Assembly (NCBI GenBank): GCA_018398805.1
Contig: JAGFBZ010000708.1
Coordinates: 1 to 64,000 of the forward strand
Direction of reading: 5' to 3'
DNA length: 64,000 bases
DNA from: Hirundichthys speculiger
Taxonomy: Eukaryota; Chordata; Actinopteri; Beloniformes; Exocoetidae
Shown: positions 57,075-64,000 of the stretch, in pieces
Layout of the letters: every line of letters starts with the position of its first letter
Position numbering within the stretch: the stretch's first letter is position 1
The notes under the pieces: generated by a model
Database searches by the model: none
Seen by the model: only the letters and a program-made list of their open reading frames with translations
Told to the model about the DNA's origin: nothing
Made by a program: the position numbers and the translations under genes

Positions 57075-57459
57075 GTTTCAGCAGAGCTGCTAAATGTTTG
57101 GTTCTAACTGGAGCTTCTACCAGCTGACTGGACCATAAAGATCTCAGAGCTCTACTGGTTTATGTTCTACAAGGAGATCCCTAATGGATTCTGGAGCCTG
57201 ATTATTTATTGATTAGTAAACTAACAACACTTTAAAGTCTGTTCTGTAGGTAGCTGGTAGCCAGTGGAAGGATCTCAGAAGAGGAGGAATATTCTCAGTT
57301 CTCCTCGTTCTGGTCAGAACTCTGGCAGCAGCGTTCTGGATGATCTGAAGACCAGACAGAAGAACGTTACAGTCGTCAGTCTGATGGAGATGAAGGCTGG
57401 ATGCTTCTTCTTTTCCATCCAGCTGTTGTCTTCAGGGGTCTCCACAAAGAATCATCTGC

Positions 57460-58080
57460 CTCCATCTAACTCCATCCTCTGCATCCTCTTCTCAAGGTCT
57501 ACAAAGACGCAATGACCTTCTCTGTTCTTCTCCATCAGCATCCTCAAAGCATATATTTCATCTGTAGTCCTCTTCTTTGTCCTGAAACCATCCAGATGTT
57601 CTCAGATGTTCTCTTCTGTCCTTCATCTATCTTCCACTCCTCTTTCCCATAACTTCATTGTGTGGTTCATCAACTTTATTCCTCTGTAGTCATCTCAACT
57701 CAGAGACTTCAGAATCATCACCAGGACATTTCTCCATTCTTCATCCATCCTCTCACTCTCTCAGATCTGGTTGAAGGTCTAAAACTCTACTGCCACCTCT
57801 CCTAGACACTTCCAGACCTCCACAGGTATCTCATCAGGACCAACTATCTTTCTCTCTTCATCTTCTTCAATATCCTCCTCACTTCATCATGCATCCTTTG
57901 TCTGGTCTTCTCCACCTGTATCTTCTCCTTCTCCTTCCTCCTGTCTCCTGTCTTCAGTCCTCTCAGTGTCCCACTTCTTAGTTAACCTCTTTCTCTGTTC
58001 ATCCTCCTGCACAAGTCTCCTTGTCTCCTTTCCTACCTGATGTCACTCCAAGGTCTCCTTTACCTGTCTCCTTGATCACA
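57460..58080 (-). mobile_element. RTE-type LINE reverse transcriptase remnant
   Basis: On the minus strand near 57690, DYRGIKLMNHTMKLWERGVE is the conserved RTE RT block, followed by a stop. Upstream (57720-57760) the complement reads as RMDEEWRN-like sequence. Other parts are frame-broken. The upstream limit at 58080 is approximate. Confidence 0.7.
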
Positions 58081-58753
58081 TTAGCTGTAAATACATAGAA
58101 CTATTTCTGTTTTATTCTTTATATCACTTGTTTTGCACAGATAACATGAAAATGACGATCCAAATAAAGATCTGATCAAATGTTAAAGTTGATCCAGACA
58201 GGACTCCAGACTCTGGAGGAGAACCTGCTTTTTAACTTTGGTCTACATTTAAAAAGACTCTCAATGACATGAATGTCTGTGAACATCTGATGGGTGTTGA
58301 GGCTGCAGTGAGAGGTCATCACCACACCAGCACAACTGCTTCTGTTGTTTTACAGTTTATGTCCACAAGAGGGCGCCAGAGATGAAGAAACAGAAACCTG
58401 CAGTTCCAGATTCTTCTGGATGTTTTCAATCTGAAATGAAATGACCATGAATGTTCCTTTAGTCCACCTCCCAACCTGGTTACATGACGATGCTGCTCCC
58501 TTTGTTAACAGTTCTATATTAGATCCAATCATTCAGTCCAAGAGTTTCAGCCAATTATAGACCTGCAGATATCCAACCAGATGTTCATTTCTGAAGTCCT
58601 TGAAGAAGTTAGAACTCAGTAAATCTGAACAAAAATGATTGTTTTCAGAGTTTTAGTCAAGTTTTAGATCAAAACATAGAAGAGAAACAGAATTGAAGAA
58701 CTTTACCAACCATCTCCTGATGACCTCAGACAGAGGACTGGAGTCTAGACCAG
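58081..58753. other. No recognised feature
   Basis: Flank of the 28-bp array. No transposon ends or coding blocks were seen. Confidence 0.35.
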
Positions 58754-61700
58754 TCCTAGTGGTCTGTAGAGGAACTGCAGCCTCTAGTGGTCTGTAGAGG
58801 AACTACAGCCTCCAGTGGTCAGTAGAGGAACTACAGCCTCTAGTGGTCTGTAGAGGAACTGCAGCCTCTAGTGGTCTGTAGAGGAACTACAGCCTCTAGT
58901 GGTCTGTAGAGGAACTACAGCCTCTAGTGGTCTGTAAAGGAACTGCAGCCTCTTGTGGTCAGTAGAGAAACTACAGCCTCTAGTGGTCAGTAGAGAAACT
59001 GCAGCCTCTAGTGGTCAGTAGAGGAACTGCAGCCTCTAGTGGTCCGTAGAGGAACTGCAGCCTCTAGTGGTCAGTAGAGGAACTACAGCCTCTAGTGGTC
59101 TGTAGAGGAACTGCAGCCTCCAGTGGTCAGTAGAGGAACTACAGCCTCTAGTGGTTGGTAGAGAAACTGCAGCCTCTAGTGGTCGGTAGAGGAACTACAG
59201 CCTCTAGTGGTCAGTAAAGGAACTACAGCCTCTAGTGGTCTGTAGAGGAACTGCAGCCTCTAGTGGTCGGTAGAGAAACTGCAGCCTCTAGTGGTCTATA
59301 GAAGAACTGCAGCCTCCAGTGGTCGGTAGAGGAACATCAGCCTCTAGTGGTCGGTAGAGGAACTGCAGCCTCCAGTGGTCGGTAGAGGAACTGCAGCCTC
59401 TAGTGGTCTATAGAAGAACTGCAGCCTCCAGTGGTCTGTAGAGGAACTACAGCCTCTAGTGGTCGGTAGAGGAACTGCAGCCTCTAGTGGTCGGTAGAGG
59501 AACTGCAGCCTCTAGTGGTCTGTAGAGGAACTGCAGCCTCTAGTGGTCGGTAGAGGAACTGCAGCCTCCAGTGGTCTGTAGAAGAACTGCAGCCTCCAGT
59601 GGTCAGTAGAGAAACTGCAGCCTCTAGTGGTCGGTAGAGGAACAGCAGCCTCTAGTGGTCAGTAGAGGAACTGCAGCCTCTAGTGGTCAGTAGAGAAACT
59701 GCAGCCTCTAGTGGTCGGTAGAGGAACTACAGCCTCTAGTGGTCGGTAGAGGAACAGCAGCCTCTAGTGGTCTGTAGAGGAACTGCAGCCTCTAGTGGTC
59801 GGTAGAGGAACTACAGCCTCTAGTGGTCTGTAGAGAAACTGCAGCCTCTAGTGGTCTGTAAAGCAACTGCAGCAGCTCCAGTGGTCAGTAGAGGACTACT
59901 ACAGCCTCCAGTGGTCAGTAGAGAACTGCAGCCTCTAGTGGTCTTTAGAGGAACTGCAGCCTCTAGTGGTCGGTAGAGGAACTACAGCCTCTAGTGGTCG
60001 GTAGAGGAACTACAGCCTCTAGTGGTCGGTAGAGGAACTACAGCCTCCAGTGGTCGGTAGAGGAACTACAGCCTCTAGTGGTCGGTAGAGGAACTACAGC
60101 CTCTAGTGGTCTGTAGAGGAACTACAGCCTCCAGTGGTCGGTAGAGGAACTACAGCCTCCAGTGGGCTGTAGAGGAACTACAGCCTCTAGTGGTCTGTAG
60201 AGGAACTACAGCCTCTAGTGGTCGGTAGAGGAACAGCAGCCTCTAGTGGTCGGTAGAGGAACTGCAGCCTCCAGTGGTCAGTAGAGGAACTACAGCCTCC
60301 GGTGGTCTGTAGAGGAACTGCAGCCTCTAGTGGTCTGTAGAGGAACTGCAGCCTCTAGTGGTCTGTAGAGGAACTACAGCCTCTAGTGGTCTGTAGAGGA
60401 ACTACAGCCTCTAGTGGTCTGTAGAGGAACTGCAGCCTCTAGTGGTCAGTAGAGAAACTACAGCCTCTAGTGGTCAGTAGAGGAACTGCAGCCTCTAGTG
60501 GTCAGTAGAGGAACTGCAGCCTCTAGTGGTCCGTAGAGGAACTGCAGCCTCTAGTGGTCAGTAGAGGAACTACAGCCTCTAGTGGTCTGTAGAGGAACTG
60601 CAGCCTCCAGTGGTCAGTAGAGGAACTACAGCCTCTAGTGGTCGGTAGAGGAACTGCAGCCTCTAGTGGTCGGTAGAGGAACTACAGCCTCAGCCTCTAG
60701 TGTGTCAGTAAAGGAACTACAGCCTCTAGTGGTCTGTAGAGGAACTGCAGCCTCTAGTGGTCGGTAGAGAAACTGCAGCCTCTAGTGGTCTATAGAAGAA
60801 CTGCAGCCTCCAGTGGTCGGTAGAGGAACATCAGCCTCTAATGGTCGGTAGAGGAACTGCAGCCTCCAGTGGTCGGTAGAGGAACTGCAGCCTCTAGTGG
60901 TCGGTAGAGGAACTGCAGCCTCTAGTGGTCAGTAGAGGAACTGCAGCCTCTAGTGGTCAGTAGAGAAACTGCAGCCTCTAGTGGTCGGTAGAGGAACTAC
61001 AGCCTCTAGTGGTCTGTAGAGGAACTGCAGCCTCTAGTGGTCGGTAGAGGAACTACAGCCTCTAGTGGTCTGTAGAGAAACTGCAGCCTCTAGTGGTCTG
61101 TAGAGCAACTGCAGCCTCCAGTGGTCAGTAGAGGAACTACAGCCTCCAGTGGTCAGTAGAGAAACTGCAGCCTCTAGTGGTCTGTAGAGGAACTGCAGCC
61201 TCTAGTGGTCGGTAGAGGAACTACAGCCTCTAGTGGTCGGTAGAGGAACTACAGCCTCTAGTGGTCGGTAGAGGAACTACAGCCTCTAGTGGTCGGTAGA
61301 GGAACTACAGCCTCTAGTGGTCTGTAGAGGAACTACAACAGCCTCCAGTGGTCGTAGAGGAAACTACAGCCTCCAGTGGTCGGTAGAGGAACTACAGCCT
61401 CCAGTGGGCTGTAGAGGAACTACAGCCTCTAGTGGTCTGTAGAGGAACTACAGCCTCTAGTGGTCGGTAGAGGAACAGCAGCCTCTAATGGTCGGTAGAG
61501 GAACTGCAGCCTCCAGTGGTCAGTAGAGGAACTACAGCCTCCGGTGGTCTGTAGAGGAACTGCAGCCTCTAGTGGTCTGTAGAGGAACTGCAGCCTCTAG
61601 TGGTCTGTAGAGGAACTACAGCCTCTAGTGGTCTGTAGAGGAACTGCAGCCTCTAGTGGTCTGTAGAGGAACTGCAGCCTCTTGTGGTCAGTAAGAAACT

Positions 61701-64000
61701 ACAGCCTCTAGTGGTCGGTAGAGGAAACTGCAGCCTCTAGTGGTCGTAGAGGAACTGCAGCCCTCTAGTGGTCGGTAGAGGAACTGCAGCCTCTAGTGGT
61801 CAGTAGAGGAACTACAGCCTCTAGTGGTCTGTAGAGGAACTGCAGCCTCCAGTGGTCAGTAGAGGAACTACAGCCTCTAGTGGTCGGTAGAGAAACTGCA
61901 GCCTCTAGTGGTCGGTAGAGGAACTACAGCCTCTAGTGGTCAGTAGAGGAAACTGCAGCCTCTAGTGGTCTGTAGAGGAACTGCAGCCTCTAGTGGTCGG
62001 TAGAGGAAACTGCAGCCTCTAGTGGTCGGTAGAGGAACTGCAGCCTCCAGTGGTCGGTAGAGGAACATCAGCCTCTAATGGTCGGTAGAGGAACTGCAGC
62101 CTCCAGTGGTCGGTAGAGGAACTGCAGCCTCTAGTGGTCTAGTAGAAGAACTGCAGCCTCCAGTGGTCTGTAGAGGAAACTACAGCCTCTAGTGGTCGGT
62201 AGAGAAACTGCAGCCTCTAGTGGTCGGTAGAGGAACTGCAGCCTCTAGTGGTCGGTAGAGGAACTGCAGCCTCTAGTGGTCTGTAGAGGAACTGCAGCCT
62301 CTCGTGGTCGGTAGAGGAACTGCAGCCTCCAGTGGTCTGTAGAGGAACTGCAGCCTCCAGTGGTCAGTAGAGAAACTGCAGCCTCTAGTGGTCGGTAGAG
62401 GAACTACAGCCTCTAGTGGTCAGTAGAGGAACAGCAGCCTCTAGTGGTCAGTAGAGGAACTGCAGCCTCTAGTGGTCAGTAGAGAACTGCAGCCTCTAGT
62501 GGTCGGTAGAGAAACTGCAGCCTCTAGTGGTCGGTAGAGAACTACAGCCTCTAGTGGTCGGTAGAGGAACTGCAGCCTCTAGTGGTCTGTAGAGGAAACT
62601 GCAGCCCTCTAGTGGTCGGTAGAGGAACTACAGCCTCTAGTCTGTAGAGAAACTGCAGCCTCTAGTGGTCTGTAGAGAACTGCAGCCTCCAGTGGTCAGT
62701 AGAGGAACTACAGCCTCCAGTGGTCGGTAGAGAAACTCAGCAGCCTCTAGTGGTCTGTAGAGGAACTGCAGCCTCTAGTGGTCGGTAGAGGAAACTACAG
62801 CCTCTAGTGGTCGGTAGAGGAACTACAGCCTAGTGGTCGGTAGGAGCCTCCAGTGGTCGGTAGAGGAACTACAGCCTCTAGTGGTCGGTAGAGGAACTAC
62901 AGCCTCTAGTGGTCTGTAGAGGAACTACAGCCTCCAGTGGTCGGTAGAGGAACTACAGCCTCTAGTGGTCAGAGGAACTGCAGCCTCTAGTGGTCGGTAG
63001 AGGAACTGCAGCCTCTAGTGGTCGGTAGAGGAACTGCAGCCTCTAGTGGTCGGTAGAGGAACTGCAGCCTCCAGTGGGCTGTAGAGGAACTACAGCCTCT
63101 AGTGGTCTGTAGAGGAACTACAGCCTCTAGTGGTCGGTAGAGGAACAGCAGCCTCTAATGGTCGGTAGAGGAACTGCAGCCTCCAGTGGTCGGTAGCTGA
63201 ACTACAGCCTCCAGTGGTCTGTAGAGGAACTGCAGCCTCCAGTGGTCGGTAGAGGAACTACAGCCTCCAGTGGTCGGTAGAGGAACTGCAGACTCTAGTG
63301 GTCGGTAGCGGAACTACAGCCTCCAGTGGTCTGTAGAGGAACTACAGCCTCTAGTGGTCGGTAGAGGAACTGCAGCCTCTAGTGGTCGGTAGAGGAACTG
63401 CAGCCTCTAGTGGTCGGTAGAGGAACTGCAGCCTTCAGTAGTTAGTAAAGGAACTACAGCCTCCAGTGGTCAGTAGAGAAACTGCAGCCTCTAGTGGTCT
63501 GTAGAGGAACTGCAGCCTCTAGTGGTCGGTAGAGGAACTGCAGCCTCTAGTGGTCGGTACAGCCTCTAGTGGTCGGTAGAGGAACTGCAGCCTCTAGTGG
63601 TCAGTAGAGAAACCGCAGCCTCTAGTGGTCGGTAGAGAAACCGCAGCCTTCAGTGGTCGGTAGAGAAACCGCAGCCTCTAGTGGTCGGTAGAGGCAACTG
63701 CAGCCTCTAGTGGTCGCAGTAGTAGAGGAACTGCAGCCTCTGGTGGTCGGTAGAGGAACTGCAGCCTCTGGTGGTCGGTAGAGGAACTACAGCCTCTGGT
63801 GGTCGGTAGAGGAACTACAGCCTCTAGTGGTCTGTAGAGGAACTGCAGCCTCCGGTGGTCAGTAGAGGAACTGCAGCCTCCGGTGGTCAGTAGAGGAACT
63901 GCAGCCTCTGGTGGTCAGTAGAGGAACTGCAGCCTCTAGTGGTCGGTAGAGAAACTGCAGCCTCTAGTGGTCGGTAGAGGAACTGCAGCCTCTAGTGGTC
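58754..64000. repeat. 28-bp minisatellite with higher-order structure, running off the window
   Basis: About 187 copies of a unit containing AGCCTCTAGTGGTC then TGTAGAGGAACTGC. Variants are CTCCAGTGG, GGTCGG/GGTCAG/GGTCTG, AACTAC/AACTGC and GAGAAAC. Rare marker units recur: GGAACATCAG at 59331, 60825 and 62062; CCAGTGGGCTGT at about 60159, 61401 and 63071; GGTCCGTAG at about 59041 and 60529. The spacings (about 1.5, 1.24 and 1.67 kb) indicate higher-order duplication. The right end is outside the window. Confidence 0.96.

Overview
This window is eukaryotic, from a teleost fish, probably a percomorph. It has spliced genes with GT/AG introns, a fish-type RING-FISNA-NACHT-LRR innate immune receptor, many hAT transposons with 8-bp target duplications, L1-, L2/Rex1- and RTE-type LINE pieces, and very large minisatellites. 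No bacterial-style operon, tRNA, rRNA or CRISPR array was seen.

Left part (1-20 kb), conserved chromosomal genes. A LINE-1 ORF1 fragment (1-521, minus) is followed by a dlgap5/HURP homologue (about 1652-5522, plus). It can be followed through about 15 exons but carries three in-frame stop codons and at least three frame breaks. Convergent to it lies rsph10b (6068-11875, minus, 17 exons), a MORN-repeat radial spoke protein that looks intact. A perfect RFX X-box lies about 105 bp upstream of its start codon. A 5'-truncated LINE with a reverse transcriptase ORF (12145-13785, plus) follows. Next comes the terminal exon of pms2 (14618-14761, minus); I found no other pms2 exon in the window. The rsph10b-pms2 neighbourhood is also found in human. 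An L1 ORF2 tail (15147-16085) then runs into a 19-bp minisatellite (16107-18416), whose right end is an exact 459-bp tandem duplication with its flank.

Middle part (20-43 kb), one NLR receptor gene on the minus strand. From its start at 43132 it has an N-terminal exon, three tandem copies of a 120-nt exon (257-bp period), a RING exon, a large FISNA-NACHT exon with one frameshift, and five LRR exons down to 20207. Splice phase is consistent along the chain apart from that frameshift. Its introns hold layered transposons. A 6.66-kb hAT element (28356-35014) contains an L1 insertion and a second hAT, which itself contains a MITE and a GC-rich hairpin. A 417-bp deletion derivative of the outer hAT (41553-41969) sits in another intron of the same gene. 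Other nested elements lie at 24888-25685, 36241-37789 and 37820-39150.

Right part (43-64 kb), repeat desert. A hAT MITE and two long inverted repeats precede a 10.3-kb array of a 52-bp unit (45879-56215). After a short GC-rich promoter-like patch, a palindromic 112-bp hAT-type MITE and an RTE LINE remnant comes a 28-bp array with higher-order structure (58754 to the window end). About a quarter of the window is tandem repeat.
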